This document shows positions 17,336-26,068 of a stretch of DNA of 64,000 bases, in pieces. Both the position numbers and the translations under genes were made by a program. This stretch comes from an uncultured Saprospiraceae bacterium (lineage in GTDB: Bacteria; Bacteroidota; Bacteroidia; Chitinophagales; Saprospiraceae). The DNA is taken from assembly GCA_937997635.1 (NCBI GenBank), contig CALLFA010000048.1, positions 36,086 to 100,085 on the forward strand, read 5' to 3'. The notes beneath the pieces are model-generated. The model made no database searches, was not told the origin of the DNA, and saw only the letters and a program-made list of their open reading frames with translations. Within the stretch, counting starts at the first letter, position 1; each line of letters begins with the position of its first letter.

Positions 17336-18115
17336 TTATACGAGTTGCTCACTGATTTTGCCGAATCTTCGTTCTCGACTTTGAAAATCTACAATCGCTT
17401 CGTATAAGTTTTCTTTCCTGAAATCAGGCCAAAAGACCTTTGTGAAGTACAATTCGGCATAAGCTATTTGCCACAACAAATAATTGCTGATTCTTTGCTC
17501 TCCACTCGTGCGTATCAACAATTCAGGATCTGGATACTTTTTGGTTTCTAAATATGTAGAAAATACGTCTTCATCCAACTGGTCCTCTGTTAAATGACCT
17601 GCTTTTATATCTCTCACAACATCTTTTGATGCCTGTATTATTTCTTTCCGTGATGAATAGTTTAATGCCAATACCAAGGTCATTCGATCATTGGATTGGG
17701 TATCTATTATGCCTTTTTTCAAGGCCAAATGCGTTTTTTGAGGTAGCTTATCTAACTCACCAATAGCTTCTAGTCTGATGTTGTTCTTATTTAAAGTCCG
17801 AACCTCTTTACTCAAAGTCTCTACCAAAAGACTCATTAGTGCATTGACTTCAAATTTGGGCCTGTTCCAGTTTTCTTGTGAAAATGCATATAAGGTTAGA
17901 TAAGAAACCCCTAATTCTGCACATGCTTCTGTAACTTCTCTTACAGCTGTAACTCCATTTTTATGGCCAAAAACTCGCGGTCTGTTTTTTTCCTTTGCCC
18001 AACGACCATTACCATCCATGATAACAGCGATGTGCTTGGGTAGTTTATCGTGGATTATCTGATTTAGAAACGTCTTGATTTTGAGCCAATTTAGTGTGCA
18101 AAAGTAAGGATTCAT
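17336..18115 (-). CDS. uppS: Isoprenyl transferase (undecaprenyl diphosphate synthase)
   Basis: A 259-residue cis-prenyltransferase that makes the undecaprenyl carrier for cell-wall synthesis. It shows HIAVIMDGNGRW with the catalytic Asp34, the FSQENWNRP motif, and the C-terminal RTSGEQRISNYLLWQIAYAE signature, all intact. The ATG at 18115 is the only ATG before the active site, but the first ten codons (MNPYFCTLNW) look non-native and contain a promoter-like TACTTTTG, so a non-ATG start slightly downstream is possible. It heads the uppS-bamA-skp block. Confidence 0.95.
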   Translation of the reverse strand: MNPYFCTLNWLKIKTFLNQIIHDKLPKHIAVIMDGNGRWAKEKNRPRVFGHKNGVTAVREVTEACAELGVSYLTLYAFSQENWNRPKFEVNALMSLLVETLSKEVRTLNKNNIRLEAIGELDKLPQKTHLALKKGIIDTQSNDRMTLVLALNYSSRKEIIQASKDVVRDIKAGHLTEDQLDEDVFSTYLETKKYPDPELLIRTSGEQRISNYLLWQIAYAELYFTKVFWPDFRKENLYEAIVDFQSRERRFGKISEQLV

Positions 18116-18307
18116 CTTACTATTTGCTGAAAATTATGATCTTTTGTATAAAATGAAATGCCTAAAGACAATCAAAAGCAATATTTGGGTAACCGTACAA
18201 TAGCTACCGTTACTCGTAGAATTTGTATTTACATTCGTCGATAAACACGATTTTAAGGAATGCCAAGCACCGTTCGAATGTTCCTTACATTGTAATAAAA
18301 ACCAAAC

Positions 18308-18880
18308 ATGAAATACATCATATTAAGCATCTCCATTTTGGCAATCTCTTGTTCAGCACTTGATCCTTGCCAAAATAAAGACTTGTTCATAAAAGAACAC
18401 AAGGCATTTATAGAGGAAACACTCAAAAATTCGGAAGACTATTCAGATGAAGAGTGGGACAGTAGAAATGAGGAATTTGAAAAACTTGTCAACGAATGTT
18501 ACAAAAATGTAGAAGAATCAATGTCAAAGGAGGAAAAGAAAGAGTTTTGGATTGGCAGTTCAGAATATCTAGCCGAAAGAATGAAAACGGACGGTAAAGA
18601 AGACTTTGACAATTTAAAAGAACTCTTCTCAGGTTTGACAGAGAATGGATCAGGTATTGTTGAAGGCTTATCCAATGCATTTGGAGATGACCTTGAATCT
18701 ACATTTAGTGAATTTGGAGAAGACCTCGACAATGTCTTTGACGACGAATTTCAAGAGAAAATGAAGGATATTTTCGATGAAGACTTCAAAGATGAACTCA
18801 AAGGCACGCTTGAAAAATTAGGCAAAAGTTTGGAAACCATGGCTGAAGAATTCAAGGATATTTTGGAAGAGAAGAATTAA
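18308..18880 (+). CDS. Acidic lipoprotein of unknown function
   Basis: A 190-residue protein with a lipobox (LAISC, Cys15) and an extremely acidic mature part. The C-terminal half (about 100-185) has a periodic pattern of Phe every few residues between Asp/Glu clusters, as in FGDDLESTFSEFGEDLDNVF and FQEKMKDIFDEDFKDELKGT, suggesting an amphipathic helix or a heptad-like repeat. I do not recognise the family. It is followed after 118 bases by a T9SS cargo protein. A metal- or protein-binding role would be guesswork. Confidence 0.75.
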   Translation: MKYIILSISILAISCSALDPCQNKDLFIKEHKAFIEETLKNSEDYSDEEWDSRNEEFEKLVNECYKNVEESMSKEEKKEFWIGSSEYLAERMKTDGKEDFDNLKELFSGLTENGSGIVEGLSNAFGDDLESTFSEFGEDLDNVFDDEFQEKMKDIFDEDFKDELKGTLEKLGKSLETMAEEFKDILEEKN

Positions 18881-18998
18881 GAAGAATATATACCAGTATT
18901 TTCCAAGATAAAGGCGAACGATCTGGTATCATATTGAATATATTCGATAAGAAGTCTTCTGATTCAGCCTGAGAGGTTTTATCTTTAAAGAAAAAAAG

Positions 18999-19847
18999 AT
19001 GTTCCGTTATTTAAGTCTACTCTTTTCACTTTTCCTTTCCATACAAGCTTTCAGTCAATGTGAACCAGACACGCTTATTCCGATCGACAGAGTTGCCATT
19101 TTCCCATTGCCTTTTGGTGTCATACTACCTGAGGATGGGGGCACTGGAATTACAGATACTGCATTTATCGACGTTCCATTTGAGATGACATTTACGATAT
19201 CATTTCCAGATACGTTTTTGGATCCTGCAACTCAATCAATGACAATTGGTGATTCTATTTTAATCAATCCTGACTCACTTAGAGTACTTTTTAATGACGA
19301 GGAAGTGGATGGATTGCCAGAAGGGCTACAATTGGTAGTCAACCCAGAAGGATGGATAAAACCAAGTGGAACTCAACCAGTGGGTTGCATTAGCTTGGTT
19401 GGAACACCTACATCTGAAGTTGTACCTGGAGATTATTTATTGTTTTTTGGTATCAATGCCTGCATTCAAAATCCAGCATTGAATGGTTGTATTGATATAG
19501 AATTGCCTAGCATCTTTACCAATATTCTAGGTGAGTATCGACTTACTGTTTCTGATATGACATCATCCATACCAGAGGTACTTAACGAACAGCAAAACAT
19601 CCAAATTACGCCAAATCCATTCGATTCTCAGGTATCCATTCAGTTTGATTCTAATGGGTTATCAGGGAATTACCAATTGTCTGTCATGAATTTATCTGGT
19701 CAAAAAATATTGAGCCAGTCTGTTCTAATGACTGGTGACATTCAACAATTATCCATTGACGCTAGCTCTTGGCAAAATGGCATTTACCTGTTTTCTCTTA
19801 ATGGAAATGAAGGCCAACTTAGTGGCAAATTGGTCAAAAGAGAATAA
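18999..19847 (+). CDS. Secreted protein with T9SS C-terminal sorting domain
   Basis: A 282-residue exported protein: signal peptide MFRYLSLLFSLFLSIQAFSQ, a beta-rich body (about 21-195) rich in Asp, Pro and Gly with several cysteines, and a type A sorting domain from about residue 203. The sorting domain shows ITPNPFDSQVSIQF, YQLSVMNLSGQKI and NGIYLFSLN, ending KLVKRE. It should be carried across the outer membrane by the type IX system and anchored or released. The body was not recognised; no catalytic motif is visible. Confidence 0.88.
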   Translation: MFRYLSLLFSLFLSIQAFSQCEPDTLIPIDRVAIFPLPFGVILPEDGGTGITDTAFIDVPFEMTFTISFPDTFLDPATQSMTIGDSILINPDSLRVLFNDEEVDGLPEGLQLVVNPEGWIKPSGTQPVGCISLVGTPTSEVVPGDYLLFFGINACIQNPALNGCIDIELPSIFTNILGEYRLTVSDMTSSIPEVLNEQQNIQITPNPFDSQVSIQFDSNGLSGNYQLSVMNLSGQKILSQSVLMTGDIQQLSIDASSWQNGIYLFSLNGNEGQLSGKLVKRE

Positions 19848-19865
19848 GAAGACTCTCTATTTTAT

Positions 19866-20750
19866 TTAGAAGACACTCAACAGTGATACTTCAAACACCA
19901 ATGGACTATTGGGAGGTATAATGGCAATCGGCGAATTTCTACCATACGCAATTGCAGAAGGGATAACCATTATGGCAGAGCTGCCTTCCGACATCAGTGG
20001 TATGCCTTCTCTCCATCCATCGATCACCATATCCAGACCAATAGTCAATGGTGCACCGTCACGAGTTGTATCAAATATGGTTCCGTCCAATAAAGTACCA
20101 TGGTAATCGACTTGAACATTGCTGAATTCTGTAGGGAATGTGGTCCCATTACCGTCTTCTAAAAAGATCATTCTCAATCCAGAATCTGTAATTGTATCCG
20201 GCACAAGATTATTATCGGCTAAATAAGCTTCAATGTCCATATTCTCTGCTTGACCTTGAAACTGACCATTGATGTCGATGAAATCAACGATATAAATTAA
20301 TAAATCATCATCTTCAATACCATCTGGATGATCCGTAAATCCTATGTCAGAAGGGATTAAAAATACACCAGCACCACCCGGAGACAATAATTGAAGCCCT
20401 TCTATAAGACCTGGCACAAATGAGTTTAGTGGAAATTCTATCGGTTCGCCTGCTAAACCCGTACTAGTAAATGCAGTGCCGTCTCCTAGAAATAGATCGA
20501 AATCTATTGTGACGATATCGTCTAATGTTGGAAATACACCATTGCCTTCTTCAAAAATGGCATATGCCAGACCTGAAGGAGTCCTGATCAGATCTACATT
20601 TGGATTATTGATTGCCCATTGAGTAATCTCACGTTCATTTTTTGCAGCTATTTCATCTACAGACAACCCACTTTCAGAAGGGTCTTCAACACCACAGGAA
20701 ACCAATAAACATACGACAGCGATATAAAATAAGCGAAAGACTATATTCAT
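19866..20750 (-). CDS. Lipoprotein with two FKBP-type peptidyl-prolyl isomerase domains
   Basis: A 294-residue lipoprotein (lipobox LLVSC, Cys19). A first, degenerate FKBP domain lies at about residues 75-165 (LGDGTAFTSTG, FVPGLIEGLQLLSPGG) and a second, better-conserved one at about 200-294 (VDYHGTLLDGTIFDTT, VIDGWREGIPLMSEG, PSAIAYG). Such tandem proteins are periplasmic folding catalysts in Bacteroidota, related to the gliding-associated GldI-type PPIases. Convergent with the T9SS cargo gene, 18 bases apart. Confidence 0.87.
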   Translation of the reverse strand: MNIVFRLFYIAVVCLLVSCGVEDPSESGLSVDEIAAKNEREITQWAINNPNVDLIRTPSGLAYAIFEEGNGVFPTLDDIVTIDFDLFLGDGTAFTSTGLAGEPIEFPLNSFVPGLIEGLQLLSPGGAGVFLIPSDIGFTDHPDGIEDDDLLIYIVDFIDINGQFQGQAENMDIEAYLADNNLVPDTITDSGLRMIFLEDGNGTTFPTEFSNVQVDYHGTLLDGTIFDTTRDGAPLTIGLDMVIDGWREGIPLMSEGSSAIMVIPSAIAYGRNSPIAIIPPNSPLVFEVSLLSVF

Positions 20751-20800
20751 GCTTTACAAATTTAGATGTATAGATAACGCTAGTATGAGCAATTCTGTTT

Positions 20801-21082
20801 TTAATTTGGGTTGTAATAGTCGTCCATAAGATATTCAGCAGGCTTATCCATAGAAAAACTTGAATTGATCTCCAATAAATCGATGATTCTGGTCATCAAA
20901 CTATCATAATGCGCTGGATTTATATCAGGATTCTCAATGGATACTTTTAAAAATGCTCGTTCAATTTTCTCAATAGATGCCTTGGAATTGCCTCCATACA
21001 TTTTATAAATGATGGGTTTAGCTCTAAAGTAAAATAGATTCCACGCATCAGTCTGCCCACTGTAATTCGATTGAAAATTCAT
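20801..21082 (-). CDS. Small hypothetical protein
   Basis: A 93-residue soluble protein starting MNFQSNYSGQTDAWNLFYF. It is largely helical with a central segment ASIEKIERAFLKVSIEN and an acidic, aromatic end (DDYYNPN). It shares orientation with the FKBP lipoprotein and lies 50 bases upstream of it. No family recognised; the coding case rests on composition and an ATG in good context with little overlap with other frames. Confidence 0.6.
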   Translation of the reverse strand: MNFQSNYSGQTDAWNLFYFRAKPIIYKMYGGNSKASIEKIERAFLKVSIENPDINPAHYDSLMTRIIDLLEINSSFSMDKPAEYLMDDYYNPN

Positions 21083-21176
21083 ATGTTGAATTATTTAATG
21101 TAGAGCACTGCAATTATTAAACCAATCTTATGCAGATACGATGGATACTACTGTTTGTTCTTATCGAATATTGATT

Positions 21177-22289
21177 TTATTCAAAAATGAAACTGGGAAA
21201 TTGTGATAGAAATTTTTCTTCAAAATGCGCACCGTGACCAAAGCCTTCTGGGATCCTTACCTTCCATTCACTCGTATATGTTATGCCGCCATGTACTGGA
21301 TTCTCTGTATGCATCAACGGTGAATCCATATCGAAATAATGTATGCAGTCCCAGACAGATACAAAATGTGCAAGTGCAGATATCCCAACCCTGGTCTCTG
21401 CAAAACAACCGACTTGACACTTTACACCCGCAGCTTCTGCAATCGATGCAATTTTCATTGCGTGATGAATGCCTCCAGACTTTGTCAGTTTAATGTTGAT
21501 GTAATCCACCACTTGATTACTGAGAAGGTGATATGCGTCTTTGTGGTCAAAAATAGACTCGTCTGCCATGATGGGTATCGGACTATGTGCAGTTATTTGT
21601 TTGAGCCCAGACAGATTTCTCGCATCTATGGGTGCTTCACAATATTGAATATCGTATTGTTCAAACTGTCGCAGTAATTGTTTTGCCTCTACAGCATTCC
21701 ATCCTTGGTTTGCATCAATACGCAAGGATACATCAGCACCTATTGCCAATCTTACTTCTCTAACGCGATCCAAGTCCTTCGCTGCGTCTCCCAATTTCAA
21801 CTTTAATGTTCGAAATCCCTGAGTTGTATATCTCACAGCTTCTTCGACCATCTCAGATACATTTCCCAAACCAACAGTCATATCAGTATACACCTCTTTA
21901 TCTTCAATTGCTCCACCTAAATAGGCATTCAGGGACAATTCATGATATTTGCATATCAAATCATGTAAGGCCATATCGAACGCACATTTAATGGAACTAT
22001 GCCCGATAAACAAGCTATCCAATAAAGTAATGCATGAACCAATGTGCGCAGCATCTTTACCGATTAAATGTGGTGCAAGATATTTTCCAACTTCCACAAC
22101 ACTTTGAGGAGTTTCAGCTTGTATGCTTCTCAATCTGCCACACTCACCAGTTCCAAAGAGCCCATCATGAGAGTGAATAAGGACAACCGTATTCTGAGCT
22201 TTTGAAATAGATCCGACTGAAATATTGAATGGATTGTTCAATGGTATCTCAATTGGTATGATGTTTATTTTAAGAATGGGAATTTTCAT
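21177..22289 (-). CDS. Dipeptide epimerase (enolase superfamily)
   Basis: A 370-residue MLE-subgroup enzyme; the ATG at 22289 is preferred to 22346 because it aligns with the family N-terminus. The catalytic lysines are in LKLKLG (Lys163, Lys165) and NIKLTK (Lys267 on the opposite face); metal ligands are Asp192 (RIDANQGW), Glu218 (CEAP) and Asp243 (ADES). A DxD pair (Asp320, Asp322 in YFDMDSP) matches the motif that binds the substrate ammonium group in L-Ala-D/L-Glu epimerase. It probably epimerises murein-derived dipeptides in the cytoplasm; exact specificity is inferred. Alternative: another MLE-type cycloisomerase. Confidence 0.88.
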   Translation of the reverse strand: MKIPILKINIIPIEIPLNNPFNISVGSISKAQNTVVLIHSHDGLFGTGECGRLRSIQAETPQSVVEVGKYLAPHLIGKDAAHIGSCITLLDSLFIGHSSIKCAFDMALHDLICKYHELSLNAYLGGAIEDKEVYTDMTVGLGNVSEMVEEAVRYTTQGFRTLKLKLGDAAKDLDRVREVRLAIGADVSLRIDANQGWNAVEAKQLLRQFEQYDIQYCEAPIDARNLSGLKQITAHSPIPIMADESIFDHKDAYHLLSNQVVDYINIKLTKSGGIHHAMKIASIAEAAGVKCQVGCFAETRVGISALAHFVSVWDCIHYFDMDSPLMHTENPVHGGITYTSEWKVRIPEGFGHGAHFEEKFLSQFPSFIFE

Positions 22290-22442
22290 TGAATAAATAC
22301 TAGCAAAAAACCATCCAATAATAGCACGTTTCAAATTAGTGCGCAAATGGACCTAAGCCATTAGGTTATTTCAAATATTTAGGGGATTATTGTATTGGTT
22401 TAATTGAGCAATCATTTCATAATAATTAAACGAAAAAAACAA

Positions 22443-22892
22443 ATGGGATTATTTTCATTCATTAAAGGAGCAGGTCAAAAATTATTTGGCAAGAAAAAAG
22501 AAGAAGTTGCTCCTGTCGAACTCTCTAAAATTGATGCTTTAAAAGCAGAAGTGGGTAGACTTGGCATACCTGTACATGGTCTAAATATAGAACTTGCAGA
22601 GCAGGTGATTGTATCTGGATCTACGGAGACAAATGCTGATAGAGAGAAGATCATTCTTGCATTGGGAAATGTGGAAGGAATCGGATCTGTCGCAGACGAT
22701 ATTGCGGTAACCAATCCAGAACCAGAGTCGGTGTTTCATGAAGTTAAGAGCGGAGACACGCTTTCAAAAATTGCCAAAGATGTCTACGGAGATCCAATGA
22801 AGTACCCTGCAATCTTTGAAGCAAATAAGCCAATGTTGGAACACCCCGATAAAATTTATCCTGGTCAGATATTGCGTATCCCTCAGATATAA
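22443..22892 (+). CDS. kbp: Kbp/YgaU-like BON-LysM protein
   Basis: A 149-residue cytoplasmic protein starting at the ATG at 22443 (MGLFSFIKGAGQKLFG), the same N-terminus and length as E. coli Kbp. A BON domain covers about residues 25-88 (GLNIELAEQVIVSGSTETN) and a LysM domain about 98-148 (HEVKSGDTLSKIAKDVYGDP). In E. coli Kbp binds potassium and responds to high K+. The frame can be extended to a TTG at 22404 but the extra residues are unlike the family. It ends at a shared terminator. Confidence 0.92.
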   Translation: MGLFSFIKGAGQKLFGKKKEEVAPVELSKIDALKAEVGRLGIPVHGLNIELAEQVIVSGSTETNADREKIILALGNVEGIGSVADDIAVTNPEPESVFHEVKSGDTLSKIAKDVYGDPMKYPAIFEANKPMLEHPDKIYPGQILRIPQI

Positions 22893-22934
22893 AAAAAGCA
22901 ATTAGCAGAGACACTATAAAGCTATATAAAACAG

Positions 22935-22965
22935 AAGAGCCTGATTTTAGGAAAATCAGGCTCTT
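22935..22965. terminator. Bidirectional intrinsic terminator
   Basis: A perfect 14-bp stem AAGAGCCTGATTTT with a three-base loop and its complement, followed by C then TTT on the plus strand. It lies between the convergent kbp and porin genes. Confidence 0.88.
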
Positions 22966-23026
22966 TCTTTCTAACTACTAACTAATTAACTAACTAATAT
23001 ATCTAACGGATAATGTTCTTATATGT

Positions 23027-24094
23027 TTAGAATCCGTATACCGCCGCCAAGACAAATGATGTCAAAGAACTACTTAGATCCGTACCATCTAAAAACACGT
23101 CCTCAGAAGCTGCATCAATTCTGAATTCTGGTATGATTGTCAGTGACCCAACTGTATAATTTGCTGAAATGGTAAAGTCTAGTACACTGCCACCATCAAT
23201 TTCTTCCGGGATTCCAAGAATACCTCCTGTCACATCATTGAAGTATTCTACTCTACCACCGATTTTAAAATTATCTGACGTTGCAAACTGTAAATAGGCT
23301 GTTGCTCCTCCAAATGAATCAGAAGCAGTAGTCGCGTTGACTCCAAAGTATAGTGCATCTGTCAAATCCCATCCTCCTGTTAAGTCTATTTGTGTAAAAT
23401 CATTAGCTCCATCGTAAATAAAATTCAACCAAGCACCGCCGTTTCCGAATTCATAACCTAACTGAGCACCTAAGGTATAATCGTTTGTCACGTTAAATTC
23501 TGTGATATCTGTTGGGTTAAAGACCCCTAGCATTAAGCTTATTCCTCCATCAAAAGAGAAATCTGCTTTCAAACCAGTATGAGAAAATGGTCCATAACTA
23601 AACGCATAACTTGTACTATAGTTAAAATTTCCAGTAGGAGATATAACCTCATAGCCGAGGAATGTATTAAAATTACCCATTGTCAATGTTACATTATCAG
23701 AGACATTCCAATAAGCAAATAATTGATTAACAATTTGAGAACTTCCACCGATACCTCCTTTTACTGCTTCATAAAGCGGTGAAGCAAATACAGCATCTGC
23801 CCCTCTTGGACCAAACACTAAATCAGCAGTAAAACCGGCTTTTTCTCCTTCATGTGCTGCCACAAGATTAACCATGCCTAGTGAGAAACCAGGTAAATTT
23901 GCAAATGATGTAACAGGCGCCGAATCAAAGTCACCTCCTAGATTGTTGCGGAAATAAGCATCCACAGAACCAGATAACGAAAATGTAGGTGCTTCTTTTG
24001 CCTCCATTTCTTCTACTACTTCCTGAGCAAAGCCAGGATTAATCATGGTAAGTAAAAAGAACCCTATTGTAAAATATGTTATGAATGTTTTCAT
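23027..24094 (-). CDS. Outer-membrane beta-barrel porin
   Basis: A 355-residue exported barrel protein. After a signal peptide (MKTFITYFTIGFFLLTMINPGFAQ) and a short acidic spacer, the sequence alternates hydrophobic and polar residues with turns rich in Gly, Asn and Asp throughout, and it ends in SFVLAAVYGF with a terminal Phe, as for outer-membrane barrels. It resembles the Bacteroidota porin group often found beside amtB. It lies in the same direction behind amtB but after a terminator, so it probably has its own promoter. A role in ammonium or nutrient diffusion is inferred from context only. Confidence 0.85.
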   Translation of the reverse strand: MKTFITYFTIGFFLLTMINPGFAQEVVEEMEAKEAPTFSLSGSVDAYFRNNLGGDFDSAPVTSFANLPGFSLGMVNLVAAHEGEKAGFTADLVFGPRGADAVFASPLYEAVKGGIGGSSQIVNQLFAYWNVSDNVTLTMGNFNTFLGYEVISPTGNFNYSTSYAFSYGPFSHTGLKADFSFDGGISLMLGVFNPTDITEFNVTNDYTLGAQLGYEFGNGGAWLNFIYDGANDFTQIDLTGGWDLTDALYFGVNATTASDSFGGATAYLQFATSDNFKIGGRVEYFNDVTGGILGIPEEIDGGSVLDFTISANYTVGSLTIIPEFRIDAASEDVFLDGTDLSSSLTSFVLAAVYGF

Positions 24095-24210
24095 CTTTTT
24101 TAATTTAATTTGAGTTTTGAATTTTTGCTGAATTCCAAAATCTGTCTATATTGTTCTCAGTTACATGAAAAAACTATAAGCTTTGAGATTGAAATTTCAA
24201 AGATTTTATA

Positions 24211-24250
24211 AAAACAGCTCGCCAGCTTTAAAAAATTGGTGAGCTGTTTT
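24211..24250 (-). terminator. Intrinsic terminator after amtB
   Basis: The minus strand reads AAAACAGCTCACCA, an 12-base loop, TGGCGAGCTGTTTTT. The 14-bp stem has one G-T(U) pair. It lies 32 bases after the amtB stop and separates it from the porin gene. Confidence 0.85.
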
Positions 24251-24281
24251 TTATTCTGAATGTGTCTAATTAATTGATCAA

Positions 24282-25547
24282 CTACGCGTAGGCAGCCATT
24301 TCGTGTTCGCTGATATCTAAGCCTTTCTCTTCTTCATCTTCATCTACTCTAATTCCTAATGTCACTTTCAATATGAAGAATACGATGAAAGCAAATAAGA
24401 AACTGAAAGCTCCCATAGCTACGATACCTGTAATCTGAGCACCGAATGTGCCACAACCATCACAATCACCAAATATGGCTACGGCTAATGTTCCCCATAT
24501 ACCACACATCAGGTGAACTGATGTAGCCCCAACTGGATCGTCCAATTTGAGTTTATCAAACATTGTCACTGATATTGGAATAATGATTCCAGCTATGATA
24601 CCAATAATGATAGAATCCGTAATGCTCATGATATCTGCGCCTGCTGTGATTCCAACTAGACCGCCAAGGATACCATTCAATACCATGGATAAGTCATAAT
24701 TTTTAAACATCACAAAACTGGTGAAAAATGCACCTACGGCACCTCCGGCAGCTGCAAGAGCAGTTGTTGTAAATACCAGAGATACGAGTTCTGGATCTGC
24801 ACTCAATACAGAACCTCCATTAAATCCAAACCATCCAAAGAAGAGTAAGAATACACCTATTGCTGCAAGAGGCATACTATGTCCTTGGATAGGTCTTATG
24901 CCTTTTTTGGTATATTTTCCTGCTCTAGGGCCCAATAAGATTATACCTGCTAAAGCTGCCCAACCTCCTACAGAGTGTACAATGGTAGAACCAGCAAAGT
25001 CATAAAAACCCATAGCATCTAACCATCCACCACCCCATTTCCATGAGCCAGTTAACGGATAGGATATTGCAACGAAAATTGTCGCAAAAATCAAAAATGG
25101 AATTAATTTAATTCTTTCTGCCACTGCTCCCGATACAATTGTCGCACCAGTTGCAGCAAACATGGCTTGGAATATAAAATCTGACCAATAGGTATAGTCA
25201 GCATATTCAGCGGTCATCCCGTTTTCTGGAGGCGTAAGACCAAATCCAGCAAAGGCAAAAAACCCACTACTGTCTTCTGCAAAACCTGGGTACATCAGAT
25301 TAAAACCACATAAACAATAGGTTAATAAGCCTATCGCAATAATCATCGAATTTTTAAATAAAATATTGACCACATTCTTTCTTTGCACAAAGCCTGCCTC
25401 AAGCGTAGCAAAGCCTAAGTGCATCATAAACACCATAGCCGCTGCGACTAATATCCATAAATTATTAACCGTAAATTGCGCAAACTCTGCTGCTTTTTGA
25501 GCTTCTGCAGCAATTGCCATTGCATCGGTTATAGAATTATTTTGCAT
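24282..25547 (-). CDS. amtB: AmtB-type ammonium transporter
   Basis: A 421-residue inner-membrane channel with 11 predicted helices. Key features: FAATGATIVSGAVAER (helix 4), the first pore histidine in TIVHSVGGWAAL, and the second in SVHLMCGIWGT. The phenylalanine gate region and the amphipathic C-terminal tail that binds PII are present. It imports ammonium/ammonia. The gene follows the PII gene by 34 bases, the standard glnK-amtB pair but with PII first. Expression is likely nitrogen-controlled, although no operator was recognised. Confidence 0.97.
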   Translation of the reverse strand: MQNNSITDAMAIAAEAQKAAEFAQFTVNNLWILVAAAMVFMMHLGFATLEAGFVQRKNVVNILFKNSMIIAIGLLTYCLCGFNLMYPGFAEDSSGFFAFAGFGLTPPENGMTAEYADYTYWSDFIFQAMFAATGATIVSGAVAERIKLIPFLIFATIFVAISYPLTGSWKWGGGWLDAMGFYDFAGSTIVHSVGGWAALAGIILLGPRAGKYTKKGIRPIQGHSMPLAAIGVFLLFFGWFGFNGGSVLSADPELVSLVFTTTALAAAGGAVGAFFTSFVMFKNYDLSMVLNGILGGLVGITAGADIMSITDSIIIGIIAGIIIPISVTMFDKLKLDDPVGATSVHLMCGIWGTLAVAIFGDCDGCGTFGAQITGIVAMGAFSFLFAFIVFFILKVTLGIRVDEDEEEKGLDISEHEMAAYA

Positions 25548-25581
25548 GATAATTTCTGTTTTCTTTTTTAATTAAAAGGTT

Positions 25582-25920
25582 TTATAAAGCGTCTTGTCCT
25601 GTTTCACCTGTTCGAACTCTATAAAAGCCTTCGACATCAGTCACTATTATTTTACCGTCACCAATTTTCCCTGTTCGGGCGTTTTCGGACACAACAGATA
25701 CAACTTGTTGGAATTTAGAGTCTTCTACAACAAGCTCAATTTTTGTTCTTGGTATGTAACCAGAATCATATGGCACTCCCCGATAAGTGATTTCTGAAGG
25801 TTTTTCGCTGCCATGTCCTTTTACCTCAAAAAAGGTGAAGAACTTGACACCAATTGCTTCTAAGCCTTCGGTAACATCTTCCAATTTGGATGTACGAATG
25901 ATTGCTTCAATTTTTTTCAT
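25582..25920 (-). CDS. glnK: PII nitrogen-regulatory protein
   Basis: A 112-residue trimeric signal protein. The start MKKIEAIIRTSKLEDVTEGL matches PII exactly, the T-loop RGVPY carries Tyr51 at the usual uridylylation position, and the nucleotide site RTGKIGDGKI plus the C-terminal VRTGE are intact. The T-loop stem (HGSEKPSEITYRG) is unusual compared with the Gln/Lys-rich consensus. It should regulate AmtB by plugging it under nitrogen excess; whether this organism has a GlnD-type modifier cannot be seen here. Confidence 0.96.
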   Translation of the reverse strand: MKKIEAIIRTSKLEDVTEGLEAIGVKFFTFFEVKGHGSEKPSEITYRGVPYDSGYIPRTKIELVVEDSKFQQVVSVVSENARTGKIGDGKIIVTDVEGFYRVRTGETGQDAL

Positions 25921-26068
25921 TTTTTCGTCTTAGTTTAATTGCTTTTGCAATGTTAAGCCCACTCTTAGGTACATCGGAAACTAAAAAGGCAGGAAATTGT
26001 TATTCACAAATGCAAAGTGTATCTTTATAATAATGTGATTATCAATATTTTATATTATTTATTTTGTT

